This document shows, one piece after another, positions 1-9,971 of a stretch of DNA of 64,000 nt. The number at the start of each line of letters is the position of its first letter. The stretch's first letter is position 1. The DNA is from Mangrovihabitans endophyticus (GTDB taxonomy: Bacteria > Actinomycetota > Actinomycetes > Mycobacteriales > Micromonosporaceae), in assembly GCF_014646155.1 (NCBI RefSeq), contig NZ_BMMX01000011.1, positions 1 to 64,000 of the forward strand, in the 5' to 3' direction. Made by a program: the position numbers and the translations under genes. A model generated the notes under the pieces. It made no database searches and was not told the DNA's origin. It worked only from the letters and a program-made list of their open reading frames with translations.

Positions 1-104
1 GTGTGGCGGTGTGGCGGTGTGGCGGTGTGGCGGTGTGGCGGTGTGGCGGTGTGGCGGTGTGGCGGTGTGGCGGTGTGGCGGTGTGACGGTGTGACGGTGT
101 GACG
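1..104. repeat. 8-bp tandem repeat array (GTGTGGCG x10, GTGTGACG x3)
   Basis: Thirteen head-to-tail 8-bp units fill the left edge: ten GTGTGGCG followed by three GTGTGACG. The array starts at base 1, so it may continue outside the window. It lies downstream of dnaA on the side where actinobacteria normally carry oriC and dnaN. The following 105-258 is G/C-rich, holds copies of GCGCGGGAGCAGC (107-119 and 155-167), and shows no gene or DnaA box. A role in the origin is only inference. Confidence 0.9.
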
Positions 105-258
105 GGCGCGGGAGCAGCTCCAGGTGGCCCTGAACCACGGCGTGATAGCGCTGCGGGAGCAGCGGCGCGGGAGCAGCGGGGCGGGCGCGTGCGGGCGTGG
201 TGAGATCAGGGGTGTCGGCTGACCCGTGATCGAAGCGTGCCCGGGCCCGGACGGGACG

Positions 259-2085
259 TCAGGTGTTCTGCTTGATGCGGTTCGTCAGTTCCGCGATCTG
301 GTTGTAGAGCGACCGCCGCTCCGCCATGTGCTGCCGGATCTTGCGGTCCGCGTGCATCACCGTGGTGTGGTCGCGCCCGCCGAAGGCCTGACCGATCCGC
401 GGCAGGGACAGCTCGGTCAGCTCGCGGCACAGATACATCGCCACCTGACGTGCGTTCACCAGCACGCGGGAACGTGAGTGCCCGCGCAGGTCCTCCAGGC
501 TCACGCCGAAGTAGTCCGCCGTGGACACCATGATCTGGTCTGCCGTGATCTCCGGTCCGGCGCCGTCCGGCACGAAGTCGCGCAACACCTCTTCGGCCAG
601 GGAGAGTTGCACCGGCGATCGCGTCAGGCTTGCGAAGGCCGTGACCCGGATGAGCGCGCCTTCCAACTCTCGAATCGAATTGGACACCCGTGAGGCGATG
701 AACTCCAGCACGTCGTCGGGCGCGTACATGCGCTCCTGGGCGGCCTTCTTCTGCAAGATCGCGATCCGCGTCTCAAGGTCCGGCGGCTGGATGTCGGCGA
801 GCAGTCCCCACTCGAACCGGGTGCGCATCCGGTCTTCCAGGGTGGCCAGTTGCCGCGGCGAACGGTCCGACGTGATGACGATCTGCTTGTTCGCGTTGTG
901 CAGGGTGTTGAAGGTGTGGAAGAACTCCTCCTGCGTACGTTCGCGGTTCTCCAGGAACTGGATGTCGTCGATGAGAAGGATGTCGACGTCCCGGTAACGG
1001 CGCTGGAACGCCTGCGTCTTGTCGTCACGCAGGCTGTTGATGAAGTCGTTGGTGAACTCCTCGGTCGACACATATCTGACCGAGCGAGCGTGGCCCAGCG
1101 TGGTGGCGTAGTGGCCGATGGCGTGCAAGAGATGTGTCTTGCCCAGGCCGGAGCTGCCATAGATGAAGAGCGGGTTGTACGCCTTGGCCGGCGACTCGGC
1201 CACGGCGACGGACGCGGCATGGGCGAACCGGTTGGACGAGCCGATGACGAACGTCTCGAACATGTACTTGGGGTTCAGCCGGTTGCCGTCGTTGCTGGTG
1301 GACCCACGGTCGTCGCGACCGACGCCGCGCAGATCGACCGGCGCGCGGCCGGGGCCGCTGTCTCCGCCGTGGCCCGCTCGCATCGCGTCGTCGCGGCGGT
1401 CGTCGTGGTGCCGCTGGTTCTCCCGCAGGCGTGCCGACTCGGCGGCGATCCGATGACCGCTTTGATCGTTGTGGTCCCGCTTGTCATGGCCGGGCCCGGA
1501 CTGCACCGGCATCGCGGACGGCGCCTGCGGCGCGGACGTCTGCATCGGCGCGGCGAACAGCGCTTCCTGTCCGTCACGAGCGACCGGAACCTGCCGCGAG
1601 TATGCCGTGGTGTGCTGCGCGGAGCCGGTGGGGTAGCCGTCCTGGACGGGGTAGGCGGGCGGCCCGGGCGACACCTGCTGCGGCGGTTGGTAGCGGTTGC
1701 CGGCGGCCGGTTCGGCGTAGTGGCCCGGCTGGCCGGGGGCTTCCGGGGGCGGGGGCGGCGTGCCGTAGACGGTTCCGGGCCGGCCGGAGCCGTCCTCCGG
1801 CGGTCGCACGGTGACCGCGACCTGAATCGGCCGGTCCAGTCGCCGCGACAACGCGTCGGTTATCGCGGGGCGAAGCCGGGACTCGATCACGTCGCGGGTG
1901 AAGGCGTCCGGAACGGACAGCAGCGCGGTGTCCTCGACGATGGCACGTAGGCGGGTAAGCCGAAGGTAGGCACGTTGCTGCGCCGAGACGATCTCGTCCG
2001 CGAGCTCGTCCGTCGCCTCCGCCCATACCTGGCTCAGGTCGACCGAATCGGCCACCTCTGCGCCACCCCCATCGCCGCCGGCCAT
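259..2085 (-). CDS. dnaA: Chromosomal replication initiator protein DnaA
   Basis: DnaA binds DnaA boxes at oriC, melts DNA and loads the helicase. The 608-residue protein has an N-terminal helicase-interaction domain, a long Pro/Gln/Gly-rich linker (about residues 95-270), an AAA+ core with Walker A GSSGLGKT (about 310-317) and Walker B LLIDDIQF (about 370-377), and the C-terminal box-binding helix [10 protein letters not shown] (about 570-579). The linker makes it much longer than E. coli DnaA, as is usual in actinobacteria. The frame stays open to 2202, but that extension covers the DnaA boxes upstream. ATG 2085 is chosen; GTG 2055, which would give a protein starting just before DSVDLSQVW, is a real alternative. 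Transcription is divergent from rpmH. Confidence 0.97.
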   Translation of the reverse strand: MAGGDGGGAEVADSVDLSQVWAEATDELADEIVSAQQRAYLRLTRLRAIVEDTALLSVPDAFTRDVIESRLRPAITDALSRRLDRPIQVAVTVRPPEDGSGRPGTVYGTPPPPPEAPGQPGHYAEPAAGNRYQPPQQVSPGPPAYPVQDGYPTGSAQHTTAYSRQVPVARDGQEALFAAPMQTSAPQAPSAMPVQSGPGHDKRDHNDQSGHRIAAESARLRENQRHHDDRRDDAMRAGHGGDSGPGRAPVDLRGVGRDDRGSTSNDGNRLNPKYMFETFVIGSSNRFAHAASVAVAESPAKAYNPLFIYGSSGLGKTHLLHAIGHYATTLGHARSVRYVSTEEFTNDFINSLRDDKTQAFQRRYRDVDILLIDDIQFLENRERTQEEFFHTFNTLHNANKQIVITSDRSPRQLATLEDRMRTRFEWGLLADIQPPDLETRIAILQKKAAQERMYAPDDVLEFIASRVSNSIRELEGALIRVTAFASLTRSPVQLSLAEEVLRDFVPDGAGPEITADQIMVSTADYFGVSLEDLRGHSRSRVLVNARQVAMYLCRELTELSLPRIGQAFGGRDHTTVMHADRKIRQHMAERRSLYNQIAELTNRIKQNT

Positions 2086-2793
2086 CCGACGCCTTGTTCG
2101 GTCTCCACCACTGCCGGTCGTCGTCTTGCGCGGGCGACGACCAGGCCCCCCCAACCCAGAAACCTCCTGCGTGCCGACGTGCACGGTGCCACTACTGTCC
2201 ACAGGTTATCCACAACCTGTGCACGTGTCGGCGGTCGCTCCCCCGGCCGGATGGTAGGCAGGCTCCGGAAAGCCTGTATGGCGCGGGAAACAGGCTCACC
2301 GTGCCGAACGATTAACCGCCTCGTCCGGTTTTGGCCAGCTCGCGGAGGTATGTGAACTGTGCTGGAGACCAGCAAGCGGGCACGCTAACAGCGCTAGGCC
2401 CACTGCTTCAACTGCGGTATACCCGGGTGAGCGCTCGGGATGTGTGAAGATTCATGGGACGCGCAGAAAGACGGCCATCCGTGCCGATCTGAGATCATGC
2501 CCCGATCGTGAACGACCGTTCCGTCGGTGGGGGTTACGGCGCGTCGCCACCGCATAGTTGACCGGCCCATCGGCCCTGCGTAGGGTCGAGCGGTTGCTCC
2601 GGCCCGCTCTGCTAAGGTGGAGCGCGGTGTCGGCTGTCCTGCTGAGCGCATGCACTGCTTGATGTCGTGCACTGCATTCGTGCACCGCTGAGCATGGCTG
2701 GACCGGATGCATGCCAACCGCACCACGGACCGCTGTCGGTGCGCGACGGATGACGTTGCGCACCGAATCGCCTTCGAAAACGGAGTTCCTGAC
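2086..2793. other. dnaA/rpmH divergent intergenic region
   Basis: About 700 bp separate dnaA from rpmH. This must hold promoters for both operons. It carries one consensus and one near-consensus DnaA box at its dnaA end. The rest (about 2230-2780) has no convincing ORF; reading frames here are short or antisense. No promoter pair could be assigned with confidence. It could contribute to origin function, but only two boxes are visible, which is fewer than a normal actinobacterial oriC. Confidence 0.6.
2195..2226 (+). promoter_or_regulatory. DnaA boxes upstream of dnaA
   Basis: CTGTCCACA (2195-2203) is one base from the high-GC consensus TTGTCCACA. TTATCCACA (2206-2214) is the perfect box. Three bases later comes TGTGCACGT (2218-2226), a degenerate inverted box. 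Their position just upstream of the dnaA start suggests autoregulation of dnaA. Confidence 0.75.
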
Positions 2794-2931
2794 GTGAGCA
2801 AGCGCACCTATCAGCCGAACAACCGCCGGCGTGCCAAGACCCACGGTTTCCGGCTGCGCATGCGCACCCGCGCCGGCCGAGCGATCCTGGCGTCTCGTCG
2901 GTCCAAGGGCCGCGCCAAGCTGTCGGCCTGA
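2794..2931 (+). CDS. rpmH: 50S ribosomal protein L34
   Basis: This 45-residue, very basic protein begins [20 protein letters not shown], the L34 signature, and binds 23S rRNA in the large subunit. The GTG start at 2794 follows a CGGAG ribosome binding site; the longer upstream frame (from 2707) does not resemble L34. It is the first gene of the rpmH-rnpA-yidD-yidC-jag-rsmG block next to dnaA, an arrangement conserved across bacteria. Confidence 0.98.
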   Translation: MSKRTYQPNNRRRAKTHGFRLRMRTRAGRAILASRRSKGRAKLSA

Positions 2932-2968
2932 GCCGACGGCTGGTCCCGACCCGGATGCTCAGGTAGTC

Positions 2969-3325
2969 ATGCTGGCCGCCGCGCAGCGACTGCGGCGGAG
3001 CACCGACTTCGCCGCGGCGATCCGCGGTGGGCGGCGGGTCGGCCGGGGGACCGTCGTCGTGCACCTGTTCGTCCACGAGCCGGCGCAAGCCACCACGGCA
3101 CGCGCCGGCTTCGTCGTGTCCAAGGCGGTCGGCAACGCCGTGACGCGCAACCGGGTCCGGCGCCGCCTGCGCGAGGTGACGCGCGACCGATTGGCCGGCC
3201 TCCCGGCGGAGGCGATGCTTGTGGTGCGCGCGCTGCCCCAGGCCGCCTCGGCGACGTACGACCAGCTCGGCGCGGACCTGGATGCCGCGCTCACCGCCGT
3301 CCGCAGACCTCGGCGGCCGCGATGA
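2969..3325 (+). CDS. rnpA: Ribonuclease P protein component
   Basis: This is the protein subunit of RNase P, which matures the 5' ends of tRNAs. The 118-residue protein starts [20 protein letters not shown] and contains the RNR motif region [14 protein letters not shown] (about residues 52-65) that contacts the catalytic RNA. ATG 2969 is chosen because homology begins there; the frame is open upstream to 2831 but overlaps rpmH in another frame. The stop overlaps the yidD start by 4 bp (ATGA), so the two are probably translationally coupled. Confidence 0.95.
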   Translation: MLAAAQRLRRSTDFAAAIRGGRRVGRGTVVVHLFVHEPAQATTARAGFVVSKAVGNAVTRNRVRRRLREVTRDRLAGLPAEAMLVVRALPQAASATYDQLGADLDAALTAVRRPRRPR

Positions 3326-3579
3326 GCGTCGTTGCCCGAATGCTCCGGGCGGCGGTCGTCGCGTACCGTCGTTATGTGAGCCCGGCATTGCCGGCCCGCT
3401 GCCGGTTTTATCCTTCGTGCAGCGCCTACGCCGTCGAGGCGATCGAGCGGCACGGCGCGCTGCGCGGGACCGGATTGGCGGTCTGGCGATTGCTGCGCTG
3501 CCATCCTTTCCACCCTGGCGGGTACGACCCGGTGCCTGACCCGATCCGTCACCGTCCTGCCGATGTGACTGGAGCGTGA
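3322..3579 (+). CDS. yidD: Membrane protein insertion efficiency factor YidD
   Basis: The 85-residue protein has the YidD core: an amphipathic N-terminal helix, the cysteine motif [10 protein letters not shown] (about residues 27-36) and [12 protein letters not shown]. YidD is associated with the inner face of the membrane and assists YidC-dependent insertion. It starts inside the rnpA stop and ends 1 bp before yidC, so the three genes look like one transcript. Confidence 0.95.
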   Translation: MSVVARMLRAAVVAYRRYVSPALPARCRFYPSCSAYAVEAIERHGALRGTGLAVWRLLRCHPFHPGGYDPVPDPIRHRPADVTGA

Positions 3580-3580
3580 A

Positions 3581-4642
3581 TTGAGTCTCGACTGGATCTA
3601 CTCCGCCATTTCGTGGATCCTCCTGCAGTGGCACGGCCTGTGGGATGCCATCGGCGTCCCCGACGGCCGCTTCCTGGGCACCAACTGGGCGTGGGTGCTG
3701 GCGATTGTGTGCCTGGTGGTGACGGTTCGCGTCATCCTGTTCCCGGTCTTCGTCAAGCAGATCAAGTCCCAGCGGGCCATGCAGGCACTCCAGCCCAAGG
3801 TCAAGGAGCTGCAGGAGAAGCACAAGGGCGACCGGGAAACGCTCCAGAAGGAAATGATGGAGCTGTACCGGACCGAGAAGGCGAACCCGCTGATGGGTTG
3901 CCTCCCGATGTTCCTGCAGATCCCGGTCTTCCTGGGTCTGTTCCACGTACTGCGCCGGCTCAGCCCGGACAACGGCGGGAAGACGCTGTACGGATGGACG
4001 GTCCAGCAGTTCGAAGACGCCACACACGCGTCGCTGTTCACCGCTCCGCTGCCCGCCAAGTTCGGCTCCACCGCTGAGGAACTGGCCGCCCTCGGGGCGA
4101 ACGGCACCACGGTGAAGATCATTGCCGGTGTGCTGGTCCTCATCATGATGACCACCACCTACCTGACCAGCCGCCAGATGATCCTCAAGACCGGTTGGGC
4201 CGAGGACCCGCAGCAGAAGATGATCCAGCGGCTGATGCTGTACGGCATTCCCCTGTCGCTGCTCGTCTCCGGTTCGCTGTTCCCGATCGGTGTGGTCATC
4301 TACTGGGTCACCAACAACCTCTTCACCCTGGGACAGCAGCAGTGGGTGCTGCGTAAGTACCCGCCGCCGCAGATGGCCGGGGCGAAGACCGCCGCCGCTC
4401 GTGGTGCGTCGTCCAACGGCAAGGGCGCCCCGGCGAAGCCGTCCGCGAAGGGCGCCCCGGCGAAGCCGGTCAAGGGCGGCCCGGTGCAGCCGTCCCGCAC
4501 CGGCGGGCTGTTCGGCCGGGGCAAGAGCGCGCCGGAGCCGCAGGGCCCGGTGCTGGACGCCAAGGCCCGCGCGCCCAAGCCGGGTGCCAAGCCGGTGAAC
4601 CCGAAGAAGGGCGCACGTCCCGCCGGCAAACCCAAGGGTTGA
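3581..4642 (+). CDS. yidC: Membrane protein insertase YidC/Oxa1 family
   Basis: YidC inserts and folds membrane proteins alone or with SecYEG. The 353-residue protein starts with TTG at 3581 after a GGAGCG ribosome binding site. It has the Gram-positive layout without a large periplasmic domain: a first membrane segment, the segment around WVLAIVCLVVTVRVILFPVF (about residues 38-57), a charged coiled loop (about 60-105), then the conserved segments around residues 106-125, 182-200 and 225-262. The tail (from about 265) is Lys/Pro/Ala-rich with repeated GAPAKP units and is probably cytoplasmic, where it may touch the ribosome. Confidence 0.96.
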   Translation: MSLDWIYSAISWILLQWHGLWDAIGVPDGRFLGTNWAWVLAIVCLVVTVRVILFPVFVKQIKSQRAMQALQPKVKELQEKHKGDRETLQKEMMELYRTEKANPLMGCLPMFLQIPVFLGLFHVLRRLSPDNGGKTLYGWTVQQFEDATHASLFTAPLPAKFGSTAEELAALGANGTTVKIIAGVLVLIMMTTTYLTSRQMILKTGWAEDPQQKMIQRLMLYGIPLSLLVSGSLFPIGVVIYWVTNNLFTLGQQQWVLRKYPPPQMAGAKTAAARGASSNGKGAPAKPSAKGAPAKPVKGGPVQPSRTGGLFGRGKSAPEPQGPVLDAKARAPKPGAKPVNPKKGARPAGKPKG

Positions 4643-4698
4643 TTCCCTGCAGACCTCCCCACGGCCGTGGGACGAGCAATCACTACGGAGATGACACC

Positions 4699-5250
4699 GT
4701 GACCGATACCAGCACTCCTGATTCCTCGGCCGTGGCGGCCGCAGACTCGGCGACGGAGGAGCCGGCAAAGACGGAAACCGCCACCTCGGACGGCGACCTG
4801 TTCCGTCAGAGTGAGATTGCCGCGGATTACGTCGAAGGCTTGCTGGACATCCTCGACTACGACGGCGACATCGACGAGCTGGTGTCGGCCGGGCGGCCGA
4901 TGGTCGAGGTCGTCGGTGGTCGGCTGCAGCCGCTCGTCGGGCAGCGCGGGGCCACCCTGGAAGCGTTGCAGGAGCTGACCCGGCTGGCGATCTTCCGGGC
5001 GACCGGGTCGCCGAGCCGGCTCCTGCTCGACATCGGCGGATACCGCGCCAGTCGCCGCAAGGAGCTGGGGGCGGTGGCGCGCAACGCGGTGGAGAAGGTG
5101 AAGGAGCACGGTGACGCCGTGCGGCTGGAGCCGATGTCGGCGTTCGAGCGCAAGTGCGTGCACGACGTCGTCAACGCGATCGACGGCGTGGAGAGCGAGT
5201 CTGAGGGCGTCGAGCCGAACCGCCGGATCATCGTCCGGCCCGCCGAATGA
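4699..5250 (+). CDS. jag: Jag/SpoIIIJ-associated KH-R3H RNA-binding protein
   Basis: The 183-residue protein has an acidic Ala/Thr-rich N-terminus (about 1-32), a KH-type domain with the GQRGATLEALQELTRLAI loop (about 79-96) and a C-terminal R3H domain with EPMSAFERKCVHD. The family binds single-stranded nucleic acid and is encoded with yidC in most Gram-positives. GTG 4699 is preceded by ACGGAG at a good distance; the longer frame from 4639 is not conserved. rsmG starts 8 bp downstream. Confidence 0.93.
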   Translation: MTDTSTPDSSAVAAADSATEEPAKTETATSDGDLFRQSEIAADYVEGLLDILDYDGDIDELVSAGRPMVEVVGGRLQPLVGQRGATLEALQELTRLAIFRATGSPSRLLLDIGGYRASRRKELGAVARNAVEKVKEHGDAVRLEPMSAFERKCVHDVVNAIDGVESESEGVEPNRRIIVRPAE

Positions 5251-5257
5251 CGCGCGC

Positions 5258-6142
5258 ATGACGGAATCCCGCTCTGGCGGGAGTGGCTGCGGCCCGGACG
5301 ACCAGTCGTCCGGGCCGCATGCTTCTCCCCCATCCTCGTACGCGTCACCGGATCCGGGTCCGGAACCTCCGGCGGAGTCCGCCGCTGCGGCGTCACGCGT
5401 CTTCGGCGACCGTCTCGACCTGGCCGTTCGCTATGCCCGGCTGCTGATGTCCGACGGCGTGGTGCGCGGACTGATCGGGCCGCGGGAGGCTCCGCGGATA
5501 TGGGAACGCCACCTCATCAACTGCGGCGTCATGTCCGAAATGATCTTTTACGGTGCTTCTGTTATGGATATAGGCTCTGGTGCTGGTTTGCCCGGTATCG
5601 TGCTTGCGGTGGCTCGTCCCGATCTCACCATCACTCTGGTCGAGCCGCTAGCACGACGGACCGCGTTCCTGTCCGAAGCGGTGACAGCGCTTGGCCTCGA
5701 CTCGACCGTGACGGTCGTCCGTGGCCGAGCCGAAGAACTCGTCGGTGGACCCCCCGCCGCCGACGTCGTCACCGCTCGGGCGGTCGCACCACTCGACCGG
5801 CTCGCCGGTTGGTGCTTGCCGCTCGCCGCAGTCGGTGGCCGATTGCTCGCCCTCAAGGGTGCCTCGGCCGCGGACGAGGTGCGGGAGCACCGCCAGGCGA
5901 TCGTGCGGCTCGGTGGTGCGGAACCTGCCGTCGTGCGTTGCGGTCAGGGCGTCATCGAGCCTCCGGCAACGGTCGTGGAGATCGTACGGGAGCGGGCTGT
6001 CGCTTCGGCCGTACGGGCATCGGGCCGGTCGCGGTCCGTGTCCGGCTCGGGCTCCGGTGCGCCGGCGTCCGACCGGCGCGGCGGCAAGGGCGGGCGCGGT
6101 GGCCGTGGCACAACCGGGCAGAGGAGAACGCGGAGGGGATAG
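5258..6142 (+). CDS. rsmG: 16S rRNA (guanine527-N7)-methyltransferase RsmG (GidB)
   Basis: RsmG methylates G527 of 16S rRNA using S-adenosylmethionine; its loss in other bacteria gives low-level streptomycin resistance. The 294-residue protein has a disordered N-terminus (1-45), the SAM motif MDIGSGAGLPG (about 103-113), further Rossmann motifs to about 240, and a basic Gly/Arg tail that is longer than usual. Codons around 5528-5600 are strikingly AT-rich (ATA, TTT, TCT, GTT). ATG 5258 gives the usual start. Confidence 0.94.
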   Translation: MTESRSGGSGCGPDDQSSGPHASPPSSYASPDPGPEPPAESAAAASRVFGDRLDLAVRYARLLMSDGVVRGLIGPREAPRIWERHLINCGVMSEMIFYGASVMDIGSGAGLPGIVLAVARPDLTITLVEPLARRTAFLSEAVTALGLDSTVTVVRGRAEELVGGPPAADVVTARAVAPLDRLAGWCLPLAAVGGRLLALKGASAADEVREHRQAIVRLGGAEPAVVRCGQGVIEPPATVVEIVRERAVASAVRASGRSRSVSGSGSGAPASDRRGGKGGRGGRGTTGQRRTRRG

Positions 6143-6604
6143 ATGGCCAGGCGGAGCGCGCGGAAGCGGACCGGAAGAGTTCCACCGTCGGCGCGCTCCC
6201 GCCCGGAGGCCGCCGGTCCCCCACGACGGCCGAGGGCCGCGCCGCCTCCCCGCCCGGCCGCTCCCGTGGAAGCGTCCTGCCCGCCTGCCGGTCTCGACGC
6301 CCCGCAGGAATGCGGGACGGGGTGGCCCAGTGAGCAAGCTCCCGTCCATGGGGCTGCCCTTCGGTTGCTGCCGGGATTTATGATCTTTCAAGCGCCGGTG
6401 ATCGACGGACCGCGGACTCATCAGGCGGACAAGGATGGCAAGGCTCGCCCGGCACCCGTAGGCTGGCCGCGCGTCGATAGTGTGGACCGGTCGGCGGGAG
6501 AGTCCGGCGCTTCGCAGCCTCCTGCCAGACCGCACGCATCGCCAGCCGGTGCCACGGTGAGCACTCGCGGTGCCGACCCAATCCGATCAGGCAGGGACGA
6601 GACG
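6143..6604. other. rsmG-parA intergenic region
   Basis: The parA frame is open through all of this stretch, but the translation is low-complexity and unlike ParA. It is treated as non-coding and probably holds the parAB promoter. No clear promoter or repeat was identified. If the true start were 6143, ParA would carry a 154-residue extension. Confidence 0.5.
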
Positions 6605-7783
6605 GTGCATGACTTCGGCAGAGCCCCGGACGATGTTTCACGTGAAACTGACGCCCAACGAGGCGTAGGAGCCGCCGTCGATTTCGACGGCGGAGAGCGC
6701 AACGTCCCGCAACCGCGTGCCGGGAGTGGGTACGGCGAGGGGTCACAACCGACCGCCGGACGTGTCTATGGCACGCCCGGCGCGGACGCGTCGGCCACCA
6801 CGCCTCCGGTGCCACGCACGGAGCAGGCCGTCTCCCCCGCCGCCCCCGATCCGGAGCAGCCGTCGGCGAACTCCGACGAGTATGTTTCACGTGAAACGCC
6901 GGGCCGGGATGAGGACGATCCGCCGCTGGCCATGGAAGCGTTGCGTGCTGTGCAGATCCTCAATCCCAGCGGCGAGATCATCATGCCGCGACCCGACCAT
7001 CCGAGGGTCCTCTGTGTCGCCAACCAGAAGGGTGGCGTCGGCAAGACGACGACGACCGTGAATCTCGCCGTCGCTCTCGCCCTGCACGGCAACCGGGTGC
7101 TCGTCGTCGACCTCGACCCGCAGGGCAACGCGTCCACCGGCTTGAACGTGCCGCACCACGCGGGCGTCCCGGACGTCTACGACTGCCTGATCGACAACAC
7201 GCCCCTCTCCGACATCGCCCAGCCGGTCGAGGGCATACCGAACCTGTTCTGCGTGCCGGCGACCATAGACCTCGCCGGCGCCGAGATCGAACTGGTGTCC
7301 GTGGTTGCTCGCGAGTCGCGCCTGGCGCGTGCCATCGCCGCCCACCCCGAGAAGTTCGACTACGTCTTCATCGACTGCCCGCCGTCGCTGGGACTGCTGA
7401 CGGTCAACGCGTTGTGCGCGGCGCAGGAGGTCCTGATCCCCATCCAGTGCGAGTACTACGCCCTGGAGGGCCTGAACCAGCTCATCAACAACATCAATCT
7501 GGTGCGTCAGCACCTGAACCCCACGCTCGACGTGTCGACGATCCTGCTCACCATGTACGACCGGCGGACCCGGCTGGCCGACGCCGTGGAGCAAGACGTG
7601 CGGAACCACTTCGGAGGCAAGGTTCTGCAGGCAGTCATTCCGCGAAACGTACGGGTGTCCGAGGCGCCGAGCTACGGCCAATCCGTGATGACCTACGACC
7701 CTGGTTCGCGGGGCGCCACGAGCTATTTCGAGGCGGCGCTGGAGATTGCGCTGCGTGGGGTCGATAACGGAGGCGCCGCATGA
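6605..7783 (+). CDS. parA: Chromosome partitioning ATPase ParA
   Basis: ParA (Soj) is a Walker-type ATPase that binds DNA non-specifically and drives movement of ParB-parS complexes. With the GTG start at 6605 (AGGGA 7 bases upstream) it has 392 residues: a disordered N-terminus of about 125 residues, the deviant Walker [10 protein letters not shown] (about 142-150), the signature [11 protein letters not shown] and FIDCPPSLG. Two parS sites lie inside the N-terminal coding region and are read as VSRET. The exact start is uncertain because the frame is open back to 6143; GTG 6556 is another option. The stop overlaps parB by 4 bp. Confidence 0.92.
   Translation: MHDFGRAPDDVSRETDAQRGVGAAVDFDGGERNVPQPRAGSGYGEGSQPTAGRVYGTPGADASATTPPVPRTEQAVSPAAPDPEQPSANSDEYVSRETPGRDEDDPPLAMEALRAVQILNPSGEIIMPRPDHPRVLCVANQKGGVGKTTTTVNLAVALALHGNRVLVVDLDPQGNASTGLNVPHHAGVPDVYDCLIDNTPLSDIAQPVEGIPNLFCVPATIDLAGAEIELVSVVARESRLARAIAAHPEKFDYVFIDCPPSLGLLTVNALCAAQEVLIPIQCEYYALEGLNQLINNINLVRQHLNPTLDVSTILLTMYDRRTRLADAVEQDVRNHFGGKVLQAVIPRNVRVSEAPSYGQSVMTYDPGSRGATSYFEAALEIALRGVDNGGAA
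6635..6648. other. parS site
   Basis: Perfect palindrome GTTTCACGTGAAAC, the ParB binding site, lying in the parA reading frame where it encodes VSRET. Confidence 0.93.
6884..6897. other. parS site
   Basis: Second perfect GTTTCACGTGAAAC inside the parA N-terminal coding region, again read as VSRET, 249 bp after the first. Confidence 0.93.
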
Positions 7784-8802
7784 AAAATCGTCCGCGCGGA
7801 GGCCTCGGGCGGGGCCTAGGTGCGCTGATCCCCACCGGGGCCGCGGCGGAGAACGCTGCGGCCGCTTCGGCGTCGGCGCCTCCCGCGCAGTTCTCCGTGG
7901 CCACGGAGCCGCCGCTCGGCGCGGCGGCCGAGCCCGAGCAGGCCACCGACTTGAGCCCGGTGCCCGGGGCCAAGTTCGCCGAGCTGTCGGTGACGGACAT
8001 CGTGCCGAACCCCAAGCAGCCCCGGCAGGTCTTCGACGAGGAGGCCCTGGAGGAGCTGAAGACCTCCATCCAGGAGGTCGGCTTCCTGCAGCCCATCGTC
8101 GTCCGTGACCTCGGTGACGGCCACTACGAACTGGTCATGGGCGAACGGCGCTGGCGAGCCGCCCAGGCCGTCGGCAAGGAGACCATCCCGGCCATCGTCC
8201 GGGACACCCGCGACGATGACATGCTGCGGGACGCGCTCCTGGAGAACATCCACCGGGCCAACCTGAACCCACTCGAAGAAGCCGCCGCTTACCAGCAGTT
8301 GCTGGAGGAGTTCGGGGCCACGCACGAGGAATTGGCGAAGCGCATCGGCCGGAGCCGTCCGCAGATCTCCAATACCATCCGGCTGCTCAATCTGCCGTCG
8401 CCGGTGCAGCGACGCGTCGCTGCGGGAGTGCTCTCCGCCGGACACGCACGAGCCCTGCTGTCCCTGGAGGACAACGACTCCCAGGAACAGCTCGCCCTGC
8501 GGATCGTCGCCGAGGGGCTTTCCGTACGCGCAACTGAAGAACTCGTCTCGCTCGCGCTCGCCGATGGGCCGGCGAAGAAGGCGGCACCGACCCGGCGTCC
8601 TAAGGTGCATGCTCCGGCCCTGAACGATTTGGCGGACCGACTCTCGGACCGATTCGACACGCGGGTGAAGGTCGACATCGGGCGGAACAAGGGAAAGATC
8701 ACCATCGAGTTCGCGACGGTCGACGACCTGGAACGCATCGTCGGCATGATCGGTGTGGAGGAAGAGGGAGGAGGAGGAGGCTCCTCCTCCTCCGAGGACT
8801 GA
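7780..8802 (+). CDS. parB: Chromosome partitioning protein ParB
   Basis: ParB binds parS, spreads as a CTP-dependent clamp and recruits condensin and ParA. The 340-residue protein has an N-terminal [15 protein letters not shown] ParA-contact motif, the CTP-binding ParB fold with GERRWRAA (121-128) and [14 protein letters not shown] (155-168), a helix-turn-helix (about 172-203, [16 protein letters not shown]) and a C-terminal dimerisation domain. It ends in an acidic Gly/Ser tail. ATG 7780 overlaps the parA stop. Nine parS sites lie nearby. Confidence 0.97.
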   Translation: MKNRPRGGLGRGLGALIPTGAAAENAAAASASAPPAQFSVATEPPLGAAAEPEQATDLSPVPGAKFAELSVTDIVPNPKQPRQVFDEEALEELKTSIQEVGFLQPIVVRDLGDGHYELVMGERRWRAAQAVGKETIPAIVRDTRDDDMLRDALLENIHRANLNPLEEAAAYQQLLEEFGATHEELAKRIGRSRPQISNTIRLLNLPSPVQRRVAAGVLSAGHARALLSLEDNDSQEQLALRIVAEGLSVRATEELVSLALADGPAKKAAPTRRPKVHAPALNDLADRLSDRFDTRVKVDIGRNKGKITIEFATVDDLERIVGMIGVEEEGGGGGSSSSED

Positions 8803-8821
8803 CAGTACCGCCGACGCGTAT

Positions 8822-8857
8822 CGAGGCGCGCGACCCCGTTCCGGGTCGCGCGCCTCG
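8822..8857 (+). terminator. Terminator hairpin after parB
   Basis: A perfect 15-bp stem (8822-8836 with 8843-8857) and a 6-base loop, followed by TCTTT, sit 19 bp after the parB stop. Confidence 0.85.
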
Positions 8858-8862
8858 TCTTT

Positions 8863-8910
8863 GTGGTGGTGCCCGCTCTCGTGGTGGTGCCCGCTTGTGG
8901 TGGTGCCCGC
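8863..8910. repeat. Three copies of GTGGTGGTGCCCGC
   Basis: Exact 14-bp copies lie at 8863-8876, 8881-8894 and 8897-8910, just past the parB terminator. No function is evident. Confidence 0.85.
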
Positions 8911-9593
8911 GCTTAGTATCGCCGGGCGAGCCCGGCGATCTCGATGGTGGCCGGAAACGCGAGATGATCTTCATTTGATGCGTCAATTACTTCTCTGGAA
9001 GCCATTCTCCTGGGATTTCACGTCTCTCCTTTCCGAGCACGTACGACGTTTTGAACGCCCCTTTTCTGGTATTTCCACGGCACCGCAACCCCGCCGGCGT
9101 CTCCGTTGGCTTTGCTTCCGTCGGCCTTCCCCGTTCCGAGCCTTCTCGGTCGTAACATGAGCAGGATTCACTTATGAAGGGCGAGCGGCGACCGTCCCTC
9201 GGTGGCGTGGCGTATGGACGATGGCGCCTGCGTCCCAAGGTTTGCCGGAACTCGGAACTGACGGTCTCGACGGAGGTCGGCCGTCGTCCGGTCGGCGGTC
9301 ACCCGGAATTGCCGCAGAGGTCGCCGCCGGTGATACAGCGGATCCCGCCTCGGTGCCTCTCTGCGGCGGGCGATTTTGACGGTCGCTTGAGCGCGATGCT
9401 CCGTCGTCTTCACGAGGGATCGGTGACAATCCGGCGCGAGCGTGGCCGGGACGGATGCCGCAGACATCGGCGGTGACGTCGCTGCGTGACCGCTGCGTAG
9501 GCATTGGTGTCCTCGCTCTGGTCCAGTCGCGGTGGCGTGCCCGCCCTTCTTCGGTCGCGTTGTCTGCCGCGAACGGCGTTGGCCCGATTCCCC

Positions 9594-9607
9594 GTTTCAC
9601 GTGAAAC
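9594..9607. other. parS site
   Basis: Perfect GTTTCACGTGAAAC palindrome in the gene-free region downstream of parB. Confidence 0.93.
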
Positions 9608-9957
9608 CGGCCGCGATGGATGGCGGCTGGGGCGCACGGCCGAGGACACGGGCGGATTCGCATCCGTTGACCTCGGCGCCGGGCTCTCGTGCGCCGGGGC
9701 TGAATCTGCCGAGCTGTGGGACCGCCACGCCGCAGCGGCACCGTGCTGCCGGCCGTGTTCCTCTCGATAGGCGTGGGGCACGGAATGCGGCCGTCTTGGT
9801 GGCGAAGGCCATCGGTGCTCCATCTGCAAGCCCCTCGACCGTGCCGCCGATCGTTGGCACGGCAGCATCCCGCTCGGCAAAGTTCTGCGGCCTCGTGACG
9901 GCACCGGGTGGCGGTGTCGACCGCGATCTTGATGATCGCAAGGGATGCGGGGACGCG

Positions 9958-9971
9958 GTTTCACGTGAAAC
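9958..9971. other. parS site
   Basis: Perfect GTTTCACGTGAAAC palindrome, 364 bp from the previous site. Confidence 0.93.

Noticed and set aside
2612-4768. 718-codon open frame antisense to rpmH, rnpA, yidD and yidC
   Set aside because: Entirely under known genes and without motifs.
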